Shown here in pieces: positions 48,501-59,544 of a stretch of 64,000 nt of DNA. This DNA is from Coenobita brevimanus. Lineage: Eukaryota > Arthropoda > Malacostraca > Decapoda > Coenobitidae. The position numbers and the translations under genes are program-made. The notes below the pieces were generated by a model. The model saw only the letters and a program-made list of their open reading frames with translations, was not told the origin of the DNA and did no database searches. Location: assembly GCA_032717465.1 (NCBI GenBank), contig CM064690.1, positions 12,826,569 through 12,890,568 on the forward strand, given 5' to 3'. Within the stretch, counting starts at the first letter, position 1, and every line of letters starts with the position of its first letter.

Positions 48501-48680
48501 TTACTTTCTCATATTGTCGACATTAGCTCTTTTCATGTTAGGAACTAAAAGACTATTTACACTAGCCTAACAGTTTAAGTTAGCTTCAAGTCTAATAACA
48601 TTATGGTCGCTGTTGCTAAATTTTTCACAATCAAGTAAATGTATTAGACCACTCTTTGTTGCTAATTCAAAGTCGACAGT
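45600..48680 (-). pseudogene. CR1-3: antisense CR1-type LINE, interrupted by RTE-A3
   Basis: Minus strand from the end of the endonuclease (SDHNVIRLEANL, 48,610-48,640). Then come DHKRRAYKKKYHDDGTEY, SREAKSNPKLFFHSVRSKK, NQWKLTNISPIFKNG, IYLDFRKAIGKVSHLRLLEKL, GFLQGSVPGPDLLTIYINDLE and VAKFADDTKIGG, with the DD catalytic pair kept. An RTE-A copy (46,047-46,985) interrupts the C-terminal part. The frame resumes as LVRPHLQYYVQQWSPN (about 46,030-45,975) and fades near 45,600. Stops and shifts are frequent. It is related to, but diverged from, CR1-1 and CR1-2. Confidence 0.85.
46047..46985 (+). mobile_element. RTE-A3: 5'-truncated RTE-A inside CR1-3
   Basis: It starts at MSPWLFNIYMDGV of the RT and has LLFADDTVLLSEDEWE, FERNEVTECTVRLDGED, FKYLGSVMSKDGTLGDEV, GSLKAVMRNREVSMEVKKSLHDS, SYLRGACGVTCRDRLTNE and RWFGHVERMENERLTKRV, with two breaks in the last third. 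It ends GATTAGGGCGTCGGCCTATA then GATAGATAGATAG. CR1-3 continues on both sides. The ends TTACAT and TTATAT may be a decayed target duplication. Confidence 0.88.
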
Positions 48681-48792
48681 ATTACTACCACACGACGGTG
48701 TTCTCACTGCCTGACTTAAAAATGCTTCGTCTGTCAGTTCTAACAACCTGTTTCCTTCTTTATCTGTACAGGAATGTTTCCAGTCAATATTT

Positions 48793-48796
<4 letters not shown>

Positions 48797-48883
<87 letters not shown>

Positions 48884-48886
48884 TGT
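48797..48886. repeat. (GT)n microsatellite at the 3' end of JI-1
   Basis: About 43 GT units. On the minus strand this is an (AC)n run immediately after the last JI-1 coding sequence, so it may be the LINE tail. Confidence 0.95.
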
Positions 48887-51800
48887 TTTATGCTAGGAAG
48901 AGGGAACCAAAGGCCACGAGCCTGTAAACTGTTCCTTCCAAGATAAAAACAAAATACAAGAGTGAGCCATATTCAAGATCCGATCATTTCGAGATGCCTG
49001 GACACTGCATTTGAAAGACTGGAGATCATAGCTAGCAGGAAATACAGACAAAGGGAGACAGTTCCAGAATTGACCTGTTGCATAAATGAAGGACTAGGAG
49101 TAACGGTTAACTCTTGCATTAGAGAGTTGGACAGAAAAGAGATGACAGTTTGCTGCTAGACGGGTGCTACGCGCTCGTCGTAGAGGTGCAGGGATGCTAG
49201 CAGACAGTTCAGAAGAGCAGAGACCATTGAAGTAGCGATAGAAAAGAGATAAAGATGTAACAGTGCAGCGAATAAAGAGGTTGAAGGGAGCCAGTAAGAG
49301 GAGAAGAGTTAATGAGACAAAAAACCTTTGATTCCACCCTATTGAGGAGAGCTGTATGTGGGGAAGCCTCCTCACACATGAGAGTTGTACTCTATACACG
49401 GGCGGATAATACCTGTGTATAAAATCAACAACTGTGCAGGGGTAAAGAAGGAGCAGAGTCGGCTTAGGACAACTAATCTCTTGGAGGCAGATTTTACAAG
49501 AAATGTAATAATTATGATCTTTCCAAGATAAGTCCCGAGTGAATGAAACCCCAAGCATGTTCAAGGATGATGCAGGATTAAGCTGAATATTATTAAACAT
49601 TAGTGGGTTCTCCAGTGAAAGATTTTGTCGGGTTGATAGATGTAAGAACTGAGTCTTTGATGCATTAAAAACAAGAATACTTTATCACAGTCAGAGATAA
49701 GAGCCAAATTAGGTGTGCCATAGTCTCATCCCTTGTTTGTTGAAGTAACTGCTGAGATGGACGTTGCGGGAACCGAATGGAAAGGTAAAGGGTGGAGTCA
49801 TCAGCGTATGAGTGGATAGGGTTAGATGTACAGCTTAGAAGGTCATTGATGAATAAAAGGAAGAGAGTTGGTGATAGGACAGAACCCTGAGGAACACTAC
49901 TGTTGATAGATCTAGGAGAAGAACGATGGCCGTCTACAACAACGGCTATAGAATAACCAGAAAAGAAGCTATAGATGGAGGCACAGATGGAAGAGTAGAA
50001 ACCGTAAGAGGGCAGTTTGGAAATTAAAGATTTATGCTAGACTCAATCGTAAGCCTTTGAGATGTCAAGTGCGATGGCAAAGCTTTCGCCAAAGTCCCGA
50101 AAGTAGGATGACCAGGAGTCTGAAAGGTAGGTGAGAAGATCGCCAGTGGAGCGTCCCTGACGGAACCCATACTGACGATCAGAAAGAAGGTTGTGATAGA
50201 AAAGATGCTTTAAAATTTTTCTACTAAGAATTGGCTCGAAAACTTTGAGACACAGGGATGTTAAAGCAACTGGACGATAGTTGGAGGGCTGGGAATGGTC
50301 ACCCTTCTTTGGGACTGACTGAATGAGAGCAAACTTCCAGCAAGAAGGAAAGGTACAAGTTAAAAGACAAAGGCAATAGAGTTTGCCTAGGCAGGGTGTA
50401 AGCACAGAAGCACAGTTCTTGAGGACAACAGGAAGGACTCCATCAGGCCCATATGCCTAGTTAATATTGAGGCCTGTGATGGCAGAAAATACATCATCTA
50501 AAGAAATTTTAATGTCAGCCATGAGGACGTCTGAGGGGAGAAGTGATGGAGGAACAGCACCGGAATCGTCTCAGATGGAATTGGAGGAGAAAGACTGAGT
50601 GAAGAGATCTGCTTTATCAGTAGAAGAAATAGCTACAGAACCATCTGATTAGAAAGGAGGAGGGAAGGATGATGAGGGAAATTTGTTAGAAAGGTTTTTG
50701 GCAAGGTGCCAGAAGGAGCTGGAAGAATTCGAGTTGGAGAGTTGAGAGCATTTAGTACGGATGAAAATATTTTGAGCAGAGCGAAGAACAGACTAGGCAC
50801 GATTCCGGGCAGAAACATAAAAAGATGTGATTCAGGGGTGGGTTGGCTCTGGTTCCTTTTATAGGTCCTCTCCTTGTTGCGGACAGCATAAGAACAAGCA
50901 TGATTAAACCAAGGCTTTCTTGCATTAGCCAAAGGATATGAGAAGGGAATGTATGCTTCCATGCCTGAGAGAGTAACCTTCGTAATGCGCAATGCACACT
51001 CAGATGGCTCCTGGCCATGGAAGCAATAATCATCCCATGGAAAATCAAAGAATTACTGCCTGAGGGCCTCCCAATCCGCAGCTCCAAAGTGCCACAGTCG
51101 ACATTTCTTTGGAGGATCCACAGGCCGTACTGGAGCGATAGGACAGGTTAAAGTTAGGTTGTGACCGGAAGACCCCAACAGAGAGAAAAGATTAATAGTG
51201 TAAGCAGAAGGATTAGTCGTAAGGAAGAGGTCAAATATGTTGGAGCTCTCTCCATGGCAGTCAGGGATATGGGTAGGGTGCTGTACAAGCTGCTCTAGGT
51301 CATTAAGGATAGAAGAGATGTAGGCATGTTCACCAGGTGGATCAGTGAAAGGAGAGGAGAGCCAAAGGTGGTGGTGAACATTGAAATCTCCTAGAATGGA
51401 GATTTCAGAGAAAGGAGATATGGATGGAATGTGTTCCATCGTAGACGTAAGACAATCAAAGAATTTATGATAGCCAGTAGAATTAGGGAATAAGTAAACA
51501 ACAGAGTATGATAAGAAAGCCGAAGCCAGAGTGTAGAGAATTCAGAAGAATCGAGTTCAGGAACACGAGAGGAAGATAAGTCATTGCGTATATACACACA
51601 TTGGCCACCTTTGGCTTTGAAATGAGTATAGAGATAGTAGGAGGATACAGAAAAGGGTTTGTTGTCAGTTGCCTCAGACAGCTGAGTCTCAGTGAGGAAA
51701 TGAAGGTGAGGTTGAGAGAAGGAGAGGTGGCGCTCAACAGAGCGAAAGTTAGAAGATCGGCCGCGAATGTTGCAGAAATGAAGAAGAAGTGAGTCAGACA

Positions 51801-52190
51801 GTGGTTCCAGGCAGGTCGAGTCGTCACCGGGAGAGAGGTGGATGGTGGGGGCATTTATGGTCCCCCCCACCCCGAGGACTCCGAGGCTATGTATAGAGAT
51901 GCCATGATTTGTTTTGAATTTTGGAAAAGGATGTGTAGTGTGTACTCTGCATGTAGTTTGGTGTTGATAGTTATATAAACTTGTATTGGAGAGCATGCTG
52001 GCCCACTCTCTGTGTTACTGAGACACTGAAAAAGTTCAGCAAAGGGGGATGGTCAGGAACTAGTCCCAAGAGCTGATGAAACGGGAGCTCCAACTCTTCC
52101 TGTCATCAGCTTTCCATCTACCTTGGGAGTAGGCCTACTGCCCTGCTCGACTGGTGCTACAGTCTGCTACTCACTGTATTACTAATGTCA
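48887..52190 (-). pseudogene. JI-1: I/Jockey-group LINE, antisense, decayed
   Basis: Minus strand. The leader is followed by LLHFCNIRGRSSNFRSVERHL, FLTETQLSEATD, GGQCVYIRND, EISILGDFNVHHHLWL and LLGSSGHNL, where the usual SDH catalytic motif reads SGH. Then KPWFNHACSYAVRNKERTY, LIQSVPKKGDHSQPSNYRPV, LSDRQYGFRQGRSTGDLL, FAIALDISKAYD, VPQGSVLSPTLFLLFINDL, HSYADDSTLYL, LNMLGVSFTRDLSW and LFSVQLSNARVNRYS. It is almost full length for ORF2 but carries numerous stops and frameshifts. The clade within the I/Jockey/R1 group is not resolved. Confidence 0.88.
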
Positions 52191-52273
52191 CCCTAAAAAG
52201 CGCAGTTTTTGTTTTTTATTACAGGTTAAATTTCGTCGCACAGCATTAGATTATTTTGCTCCTCTAACTTGGC

Positions 52274-52276
<3 letters not shown>

Positions 52277-52361
<85 letters not shown>
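52277..52361. repeat. (CT)n-(TA)n compound microsatellite
   Basis: CT units to 52,331, then TA units. It marks the truncation point of antisense CR1-4. Confidence 0.97.
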
Positions 52362-52363
<2 letters not shown>

Positions 52364-52837
52364 TGCACACCACTGAAAAGAATTGGTTTATTAATCTCTG
52401 AAAATCTCGATATCCAAAGAACAGCATGTTTCAACATCCAGTTTACTGATCTGTACTGCATTTATATAGGTCTTAATATATATTAGATCTACCCCGCCGA
52501 TTGTGTGCAGTCACAATTTTTCAAATATTTTGCAATTTTGTTGCAACAGTTCTCCAATAAGGTGCTTGTCACTTGGGTTTAACAAGGATTCTGTAATCGA
52601 AATTATGTAGGAATTTTCGGTAGTTGCATAGCTAATTATGGTAATTTGTCTCATTTTACAATAATAGTTCTTGCAGTCATATCTATAATATTCCTAGCTA
52701 GGCTGGATCTAGTAGGGCTGTGAGACACATTGAAATTTGTCCTGTTTAGCTGTTTAAATCCTTCAGTGAAATTTCAAAACACCTACTGTATAAGTCACCG
52801 ATGGCCTGGCAGTCCCTCCCTCCCACCTAATCCTGTA

Positions 52838-52900
52838 CCAGAGATGACGTCATGTGCACCAGAGATGATGTCATGTACACCAGAGATGACGTCATGTGCA
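52838..52900. repeat. Three 21-bp repeats with TGACGTCA
   Basis: Units ACCAGAGATGACGTCATGTGC at 52,838-52,858, 52,859-52,879 and 52,880-52,900. The first and third hold the palindrome TGACGTCA, the cAMP-response-element core. The second has TGATGTCA. The array lies between the CR1-4 ORF1 stop and its endonuclease remnant. Confidence 0.9.
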
Positions 52901-53540
52901 CCCAATTATGCTGGTGAGCTTAGCTCACCTCACTTACCTTACCCCTTTTGGCCTCAGGGATTGAACTATTAACAGCTAGGCCATTAACTGTCCCTCTCTC
53001 CACCTCTCTATCACTACCTAAAGTATGCTTAACACTGTCATGTAACACCGTATCTAACCCAGCCTTTCCTACCCTGTCCAGGTAAAGGCTGTCTCTACCA
53101 TACGAACTCCTGTCATGACTGAGGTTGTCCCAAACGCCAATACACATCACACCCTCCTTTCTACACAGGCCTTCTAGCCTACTATTAATTCCTATCATTC
53201 TACACAGGATCACAGAACCAGCGTCAAATCTTCGTAACAAACCACGGACAGCTAACTTCCTACGACGTTCTTTAAACTTCCTAATAAGGTCCCTACTCTT
53301 CCTACGAATCTCCTCTGACCTACCTGAAGCTACATTACTAGTTTCTGCCTCAGTCACGAAGACCGAGTCCTCTTATGTGTTGCTGACTAAGTCATAAACT
53401 CTCAGTCACGTCCTGTATACTACACCCAGGAAAACGAAAGCGCTTCCTCCTAGAACCTTTTCACAAAACTGCTTGTCCTGATGTCTAATCAACGAATCCC
53501 TGACAAGTATGAGGCTAGGGTCATCCTGCATGCCATCCTC

Positions 53541-53664
53541 TGTGCTTTTCCACCGTTAACTTTAACTGACAGAATAGTTTTGTTCGTTAAAACCTTCCCT
53601 ATACCAGTTAGCCTCGTAAGGACCAGCGGGTCTGTTGCCGTTTGCTTTCCTCTGTACTCTAGTA
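53541..53664 (+). mobile_element. CR1 3' UTR fragment inserted in CR1-4 ORF1
   Basis: The plus strand shares ATACCA.TTA..CTCGTAAGGACCAG and GGTCTGTTGC.GTTTGCTTTCC with the ends of CR1-1 and CR1-2, opposite to the surrounding ORF1. ORF1 coding resumes on both sides (AARNRF before, DGMQDDPSLIL after). It reads as a very short 5'-truncated CR1 copy. Confidence 0.55.
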
Positions 53665-54183
53665 TCTAAAACCTATTCCTAGCAGCCAAATTACTATCAT
53701 TGTTACTTATCTTAGCCATACATCTACCCTTGACTGGCTGGACGCCATCACTAACGTCTAGCCTGGTCTCAGCCTTAAGTAGTCTAGTTCCTAAGTTATC
53801 TACCTTCCCTAATACTTCTGCCTCCACTTCCTCTAAGTGCAGTGCCTTGGCACCCACCACTGCAGCCTCATTCTCCCGACCTCAACCTATCACTTAACAC
53901 GTCGATTGCCTACGGTAGCTGTTTTTCCTAATTTCTACACTAAGTCTGCTTGCACAAATGGACAACACGTGCAATGACCTTCCTCTTTCGTCATAAAGTC
54001 CCTTATAGACTCCTTGTTACACACGCAGCAGGCGAATCGTTGGGCAGGCGCCATTTTAACGGGCTTAGGAGAGCTCCGAGGACGTCTTCACTTGAGCATG
54101 TCAAACGTCAGGCTGGGCAGGTCATAGGTCAGACCGTCAGACTGAGCAGGTCAGAGGTCAGATACAGAATGAGAGAAGAGTAG

Positions 54184-54186
<3 letters not shown>

Positions 54187-54208
<22 letters not shown>
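54187..54208. repeat. (GA)n microsatellite in purine-rich DNA
   Basis: The GA run is followed by purine-rich sequence to about 54,330. Confidence 0.85.
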
Positions 54209-54221
<13 letters not shown>

Positions 54222-54327
54222 TAGAGAAAGAGAGAAGAAAAGGTGAGAGGGAGAAGGAGGAGAAGGATAGAGAGAAAAAATGAAAGCTAAAGTGAAAAGA
54301 GAAAAAGAGGAGGGAGGGAAAGAAGAG

Positions 54328-54391
54328 AACAACATGGAGGCGATTTTCTTATGGACACACTACGGGATTCAGGCATCTGGTTATAAACAGA
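54328..54391 (+). mobile_element. RTE-A6: terminal 64 bp
   Basis: AACATGGAGGCGATTTTCTT, then GGGATTCAGGCATCTGGTTA and TAAACAG match the RTE-A terminus. It is an extremely truncated copy at the edge of a purine-rich tract. Confidence 0.75.
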
Positions 54392-54400
54392 TTTGATATT

Positions 54401-54402
<2 letters not shown>

Positions 54403-54441
<39 letters not shown>

Positions 54442-54447
54442 TAAATG

Positions 54448-54485
<38 letters not shown>

Positions 54486-54510
54486 GTATATCTATATCTA
54501 TCTATCTATC

Positions 54511-54560
<50 letters not shown>
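54403..54560. repeat. (CA)n, (TA)n, (TATC)n and (TG)n cluster
   Basis: CA at 54,403-54,438, TA at 54,449-54,482, TATC at about 54,488-54,514 and TG at 54,515-54,560. The CA and TG tracts are mutually complementary. Confidence 0.97.
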
Positions 54561-54561
<1 letters not shown>

Positions 54562-54609
54562 CTGAATAATTGTCTACATATATAACTAGCGTGTATACTG
54601 ACATGGAAT

Positions 54610-54611
<2 letters not shown>

Positions 54612-54655
<44 letters not shown>
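54612..54655. repeat. (GA)n microsatellite
   Basis: About 22 GA units. Confidence 0.95.
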
Positions 54656-54656
<1 letters not shown>

Positions 54657-55008
54657 ACCTGGCAGGTAAATAAGTCCATATGGTCACCGTACTGACTCCC
54701 AACCATTTCACGCCACGTCTCACCATACCGCCCACCACTCACAGCATTCAGGAGGGAAGAGAGTGGGATGGGCTTCTCTACCTCTCTCTGTTACCGGTAT
54801 GTGTTGTACTGAAACAGCTGTGTTGCGTTCACTGCCCAATTAATTTTTCAAGTTCCTCTCCCGAGCCCCCGAAACTGAGCTAGGGTGAAATAGGCAAAAT
54901 ATTCTAGCCGGGGGACGAGGTAAATATAAAAGTAAAAAATTACTGCATACTTTTTTGCCTTACCCCTCCAAGTGTGGTTATTGTTGTTGTTATTGTTCAG
55001 TTCATCAT

Positions 55009-55080
55009 TAGCATCATCATCATCACCATCATCATCATCATCTTCTTCTTCTTCTTCTTCTTCTTCTTCTTCTTCTTCTT
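55009..55080. repeat. (ATC)n-(TTC)n trinucleotide arrays
   Basis: ATC units then about 15 TTC units, just upstream of the JI-2 LINE coding remnant. Confidence 0.95.
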
Positions 55081-55089
55081 GTGTAATAA

Positions 55090-55662
55090 GGGTGACACCT
55101 GTTATGTCAAATCTAATTATGCAATTGACATTATCTTGAACTTCACTTCAGCTAACTTTGATTACTCATTATACAAAATAAATTACCTATATATAACCAA
55201 GTATCTCCCTCTAGTTTATCGTTCCCCAGTACTTTTTCAGAACCCAGTGTATTTGATTCCGGAAAACAGTGGACCAATCTTAACTTCACTCTTACCACTG
55301 AAATTACCATTTTGGGTTATTTTAACGTCCATAATGTAGAACGGTTAATGCATTCTGCCAGGACTGATGATACTAATCAGGAGTGTGAGCTGTTTGCAGG
55401 ATCATTTAAACTCACGCAATTGGCAAGACAATCAACCAGAAAACCAGATAATCTTGACCATAGCACCAGCCTCGTGGACCTATTCCTGACAAATAACCCA
55501 GATCAATACAGGAAAGAGGTACAGTCACCACTTGGATCCTCTGACCACAAGCTCATCAAAGCATCTTTAGTCAGTTGCCCCAAACTTACCCATTCTGAAC
55601 CAGTCAAGGTGACAAAATGGCACTTTGATAGGGCAGACCTGGATGGATTTAGAAATTATCTA
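55090..55662 (+). pseudogene. JI-2 endonuclease (5' part of an interrupted LINE)
   Basis: Plus strand. A degraded LPLVYRSP, then ILGYFNVHNVE (GDFN-type motif with Gly-Tyr), TDDTNQECELFAGSFKLTQLAR, LVDLFLTNNPDQYR and LGSSDHKLIKASL with catalytic SDH, ending FDRADLDGFRNYL. RTE-A2 interrupts it here. It is the same general LINE group as JI-1. Confidence 0.85.
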
Positions 55663-57703
55663 TCTGTCTATTGCCAGACGCCTCAATCCCGTTTGGGGTG
55701 GCCACAAACAAATCGCCTCCAAGTCGCCCTGTCCCCCGCCATTTCATTGCCCTGCTCCCAACTCACACCCCCCTCTCTCATATACCTCTCCACCCCATCC
55801 CTCCATCTCATCCTCGGCCTCCCCCTCCCTCTTCCCCCCTCCACCTCACTCACATACACTCTCTTCGTCAGTCTTTCACCCTCCATCCCCTCCACATGGC
55901 CAAACCACCTCAGTGTGTTCCTCATAACGCTTCCTATCACATTCACATCCACACCACAACGCTCCTTTATATTCTCATTCGTCAGCCTGTCTCTCCACGT
56001 GACTCCACAGGCTCCTCTTAAATAACTCATTTCCACTGCTCTCACTCTTGACTTGTGTCCTTCCAACAATGTCCAAGCTTCACTTCCGTACGTTAGAGTT
56101 GGTATCACAATACTGTCATGTAGTAACTTTTTCACTTCCATGCTCAATTCCCTGTTTCTTATCACTGCTTTCAAAGAACCAGCAACCTTTCTTCCCTGCT
56201 GTACACTTTCAAGCACTTCACCCTCCAAACCTCCATCCTTACTCATCACACTACCCAAGTACTTAAACGTACTCACATTTTCCAGTTCCTCACCATCCAA
56301 CCTCACTGTACATTCACTAACTTCACCTCTCTCAAAGACCATCACTTTACTCTTCCCTACATTCACCTTTAGATTCCGTTTCTTACACATTCTCTCAAAC
56401 TCATCCACCAAGCCTTGCAGCTCTCCTTCGTCTTCACTCAACAACACAGTATCATCTGCAAACAACAGTACAGGGAGTTTCCAAACACTATCCTCTCTCA
56501 CCAGGGCCACTCCAACATCCACTACCCTACCTTGTACCTCTTTTATTACCCCATCCATGTACAGATTGAACAACCATGGAGACATGACACATCCCTGTTT
56601 CAAAAAAAAAAAAAAAAATTCACTTAGTTCACCATCCACACGCACTGCAGCCTTCGCACCATCGTACATACTCTTCACAGCATTCAACAACTTCCCATCT
56701 ACTCCATATATTCTTAACACTTTCCACAATCCTTGTCTATCCACCCTGTCATATACTTTCTCCAAATCCATGAAAGCCGCATACAACTTCTTTCCCTTCT
56801 CTAGAAACTTTTCCACTAAAGATCTAAGAATGAATATCTGATTTACACAACCTCTTCCCTTCCTAAAGCCTCCCTGTTCTTCTCCAACTAATTTCTCTGT
56901 TCTTTCTCTAACTCTGTCTATAAGTATCCTACCATACACTTTTCCTATTATACTAAGAAGACAAATGCCCCTATGATTACCACACACTTCTTTTTCCCGT
57001 TTTCCTTTGTACAAGGGAATAATTATACCTGATTTCCAATCCTCCGGGACTCTACCTTCCTCCCAGGCCAATCTGCACATCTTCCACATCCATTCTACTA
57101 CTATCTCTCCCCCATGCTTCAGCATTTCACCACACACTCCATCAATTCCTGGGGCTTTCCCCGATTTAACTTTCTTCATTGCTTCCACAACTTCTATCCT
57201 ACTGATTTCTTCCTTTCTTCTCACCTCCCTCCTTCTCCCAGCCATTCCCCAGCCACTTATACTCGCATTACTTCCATCCTCTACGTTCAACAATTCCTTA
57301 AAGTGTTCTCTCCATCTGCTCACTTTTTCTCCCTTCTCCACTCGTAATCTACCATTTTTATCTTTCACTCCCCTGCTAACTTCACTTCCACCCTGTCTTA
57401 CTCTTTTCACTTCTCTCCAGAACATTTTCTTACAGTCCCTCCACTTTACACTCAAATTCCTTCCAAATTCCTCATCCACTCTCTTCTTACTCTCTTACTA
57501 ATCTTTTCACCTCTCTCTTTCTTTCCACATATAACTCTCTCTTCCGCCTCTCAACTTCTTCCACGCCCCTATTTCTCATCCATTCATTGTATGCTTTCTT
57601 CTTTTGTGCCACAGCCTGTTTCACCTCTTCAGTCCACCACGCTGTTCCTTGCACCCCCCTCCGTCTTCTCTTCCTTCCACACACCACATCACATGCTTCA
57701 CAT
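55663..57703 (-). mobile_element. RTE-A2: 5'-truncated RTE-A inside JI-2
   Basis: Antisense insert whose 3' end on the plus strand reads TATCTATCTGTCTATTGCCAGACGCC, the reverse complement of the family terminus plus tail. It separates JI-2 FRNYL from FPWQS. About 2.04 kb remain. Confidence 0.9.
55683..57703 (-). pseudogene. RTE-A2 RT with long open frame
   Basis: A 598-codon frame (57,479-55,683) follows a 5' block in another frame (CDVVCGRKRRRRGVQGTAWW, with a break near 57,487). The RT has KSGKAPGIDGVCGE, IIIPLYKGKREKEVCGNHRG, FRKGRGCVNQIF, AFMDLEKVYDRVDRQGL, LKQGCVMSPWLFNLYMDG and LLFADDTVLLSEDEGEL. The C-terminus has FKYLGSVMSKDGGLEGEV, YLRGACGVTWRDRLT, RWFGHVEGMEGERL and RGRPRMRWRDGVERY. 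An A-run at 56,602-56,618 replaces the SLKVG codons before KQGCVMSP with Phe. It is better preserved than RTE-A1 but lacks the endonuclease. Confidence 0.92.
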
Positions 57704-59040
57704 ATTTCCATGGCAGTCTTTGTGCTCCACTGACATCATTTTTAACCAATCCCACATTAATGATTTAATATAAGCTAGTATGGAATGGTTCGTACCAAGC
57801 CGACAATTCACTAAAAGATCGGACTCCCCAAAAGTCCTTAGCATATAACTTCTACTTATAATACAAAACAGCAGAATCCCTCAGTCAGTTTAAAATTGTA
57901 GAAACCATGCAAAAGCAGCGAAAAATCTCGCTAAATCAAACTTTTTTCACAATAAAGCGTCCAAATTAGTAATCCTAATGACAATTGAATATTCTGGTCA
58001 ACTTTCAGTTCTTTCAGGAATAACTTTAACAAGACATCAGTCGTTTTCTCCACTAAAATCTTCGGATGGTAACACTGTAAATGACCCGGCTGGTAAGGCG
58101 AACATCCTTGCCAGTGCATTTGCTAGAAATACTACGTTAGATGAAGTCAGCCAGAGTGTCCCTGTACTAGAACTTGGCATCTTGAATCCAACAACTTAAT
58201 TCGTGATAGACAGAATGGTTTTTGCCACGAAAGATCCACTTTTGATATGCTCAGTCTCCTGACTCGTACCATCCATCAATCAACAGGGCAACTTGGAGAA
58301 ACCCATGCAGAAGCCCTTGGTATTCTAAAGCTTTTGACAGAATGTGGTACTATTCCCTGCTATCCAAACTCCCTTTTATGGTCTATCATCCCTTGTTCCT
58401 CTGATTTCCTTATATTGTATCTCAGCAACAGAAAGGTAAGAGTAAAAGTAGATGATGTACATACCAATTTCCACTTGATTAATGCTGGCATCCCACAAGG
58501 ATCAGTTCTGGCTCCAACCCTATTTCTAATTCATATTAATGATCTCTTACCTCTCACCCATAATCTCATCCATTCATATGCAGATGACTCAACACTTCAT
58601 TCACACTTAAACACCCATTCACAAAGTTCAGTATCTCTAACTTACAACCCAGCGCAGCAATCTCGATATATCAAGACTTATCTAAGATCACCAAATGGGG
58701 ACAAAATAACATTGTCTCATTTATTGCTAGGAAAACCAAATATATACAATTTACTAGTAGACAGATATTGTCTATGGTACTAATATTCCTATCTCTAAAT
58801 GTATTGAAATTCTCGGTGTGTTTGCCCTCAGCTGGACCTATCATGTTAGATCACTTGCTTAAACCGCGTCAAAGAAAACTGGATTATTGTACAAAGTCAG
58901 TAACTTCTTCACTGACGAGCAGTTAGTTATAATTTACAAGTCATGCACACTCTCAGCTAGATGGATGTGGAGAGGCTGTACTAAAACAACTAGACAAAAT
59001 TAAGAACAAAGCTGTTAGAATAACGATTGTAGCGTATGTT
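57704..59040 (+). pseudogene. JI-2 RT (3' part of the interrupted LINE)
   Basis: Plus strand. It resumes FPWQSLCSTDIIF, then ASMEWFVPSRQFTKRSDSPK, NTVNDPAGKANILASAFAR, LIRDRQNGFCHERSTFDMLSL, AGIPQGSVLAPTLFLIHINDLLP and HSYADDSTLHSHL with the catalytic DD, then a degraded C-terminus to about 59,040. Many stops. It joins 55,090-55,662 across RTE-A2. Confidence 0.85.
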
Positions 59041-59544
59041 TACTGTTCTGGTTTTCAGGTACTGGAGAAGCTAGCAACCTGTGTGTCAGGAGTTTGGGGG
59101 TATAGTCAAGGAAAACAACATTAGCACCAGAAAGCAGTATTTACTTTTGTTTGTTTATACATACCAAATTTCAAAATTGGGCACAATTTTAATGAAAATT
59201 ATCTCATGCTTGTTTAATACATTTCTGACATCCTGAACATGTCCATGTAATTTTCTTTCATTCAAACTAAGTTTCATGAATTAATATTGATGAGAGGTAT
59301 GTTTACTTGGCTGTTTTCCACTTGCCGGGTGGATCATACCCGAGTATGCTTGTGACATTAGTTAAAAGGCCAATGCCAATTTCAGGGTAAAGAGAGGTCA
59401 CAGGTCTCTAGAACTCTTAGTTTTCAGCTTTGTGTGACTAAACTTTAACAGTCGGTTTTAAGGTTGCAACTTAAACCTTTTTTTGGGTGTGAAGGGGGGA
59501 GGTAGATTGTTGTATTCAGACAGCACTTGAGTATTTATTTTCTG
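59041..59544. other. No recognisable gene
   Basis: Mixed sequence after the JI-2 remnant. Confidence 0.35.

Larger units (their letters stand above)
52362..54055 (-). pseudogene. CR1-4: ORF1 and start of endonuclease only
   Basis: Minus strand from ATG at 54,055. A Cys motif (FACCVCNKES, CTCCPF) is followed by a coiled-coil-like segment (LHLEEVEAEVLGKVDNLGTR) and NLAARNRF. Then comes an SGNH-like domain: LVRDSLIRHQDKQFCEKVL (block I with VGDS changed to VRDS), a degraded block II/III (TNVASGRSEEIRRK), NSRLEGLCRKEGVMCIGVWD and YGRDSLYLDRVGKAGL, where DGLHLN has become DSLYLD. ORF1 ends about 52,923. Endonuclease remnants IISITESLLNPSDKH and LIYIKTYINA lie at 52,460-52,620. No RT is present, so the 3' half is missing. 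Confidence 0.82.

Noticed and set aside
54974..55339. 121-codon frame starting in Ile/Phe runs
   Set aside because: It begins in (ATC)n/(TTC)n. Only its last part overlaps the genuine JI-2 LINE remnant.
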